From 4572-123 sp002084545 (GTDB lineage: Bacteria; Desulfobacterota; Desulfobacteria; Desulfobacterales; 4572-123), in NCBI GenBank assembly GCA_029939715.1, contig JAOZSJ010000175.1, positions 1 to 5,825 on the forward strand: a DNA stretch of 5,825 nt, given 5' to 3'. The notes below the pieces were generated by a model. That model made no database searches, was not told the DNA's origin, and saw only the letters and a program-made list of their open reading frames with translations. How positions within the stretch are numbered: position 1 is the stretch's first letter; each line of letters opens with the position of its first letter. A program made the position numbers and the translations under genes. Below, piece after piece: positions 5,777 through 5,825 of this stretch.

Positions 5777-5825
5777 ATGGAACGTATAAGCGTAACACAA
5801 GCCGTTCGTCAATTTTCAGATCTGA
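5777..5825 (+). CDS. Phd/YefM-family type II antitoxin, N-terminal fragment
   Basis: Only 16 codons are in the window: MERISVTQAVRQFSDL. This is the characteristic start of Phd/YefM antitoxins (an 'I(S/T)xxxARxxFSxL' pattern, here with V in place of A), which forms the first strand and helix of the DNA-binding N-terminal domain. The ATG at 5777 follows AGGGAG (5765-5770) by 6 bases. The protein would bind the palindrome at 5736-5760 to repress its own operon, and would neutralise a toxin (often RelE/ParE- or Doc/PIN-type) expected just downstream outside the window. Its opposite orientation and its AT-rich upstream region set it apart from the catabolic operon, which fits a separately acquired module. 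The toxin type cannot be inferred. Confidence 0.83.
   Translation, partial: MERISVTQAVRQFSDL

Overview
The window carries one right-to-left (minus-strand) catabolic operon that fills positions 1 to about 4880, followed by a 0.9 kb patch of gene debris, and then the first codons of a plus-strand toxin-antitoxin module at the right edge. The operon's gene content suggests an anaerobic bacterium, most likely from the Desulfobacterota (formerly deltaproteobacteria). The reasons are a roughly 1000-residue PutA without the DNA-binding domain, similar in size to Geobacter PutA, a FadR-type regulator, and what looks like an MttB-superfamily methyltransferase. The taxonomic call is inference, not proof.

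Operon, in transcription order on the minus strand: a near-consensus sigma-70 promoter (4849-4877); a TIM-barrel sugar-phosphate isomerase/epimerase-like protein (3908-4783); a bifunctional proline dehydrogenase / glutamate-semialdehyde dehydrogenase, PutA (854-3850); a FadR-family GntR regulator (98-829); and the first 27 codons of a protein whose N-terminus matches the MttB (trimethylamine methyltransferase) superfamily (83 down to 1, running off the window). Gaps are 57, 24 and 14 bases. Each gene has a clear Shine-Dalgarno, and that of the last gene overlaps the stop codon of the regulator. PutA oxidises L-proline to L-glutamate. An MttB-family enzyme next to it raises the possibility that the operon feeds on an N-methylated proline such as proline betaine: methyl groups would go to a corrinoid protein and the released proline to PutA. 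A match to the FadR-family operator lies upstream of the promoter, and a 9-base direct repeat flanks the promoter 52 bases apart, so autoregulation by the operon's own FadR-type protein is plausible.

Right part: 5003-5275 encodes only the first three membrane segments of an EamA/DMT-type transporter and then stops, so it is a remnant. 5371-5637 is an 88-codon minus-strand frame of unknown function, with coding-like sequence but no ribosome binding site and an open frame continuing upstream without a start, so it may also be a fragment. At 5777 a Phd/YefM-type antitoxin begins on the plus strand, behind a promoter overlapped by a perfect 11-base-arm inverted repeat, a typical arrangement for an autoregulated toxin-antitoxin operon. 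Its toxin partner would lie beyond the window. No RNA genes, CRISPR arrays, insertion sequences or convincing terminators were seen.
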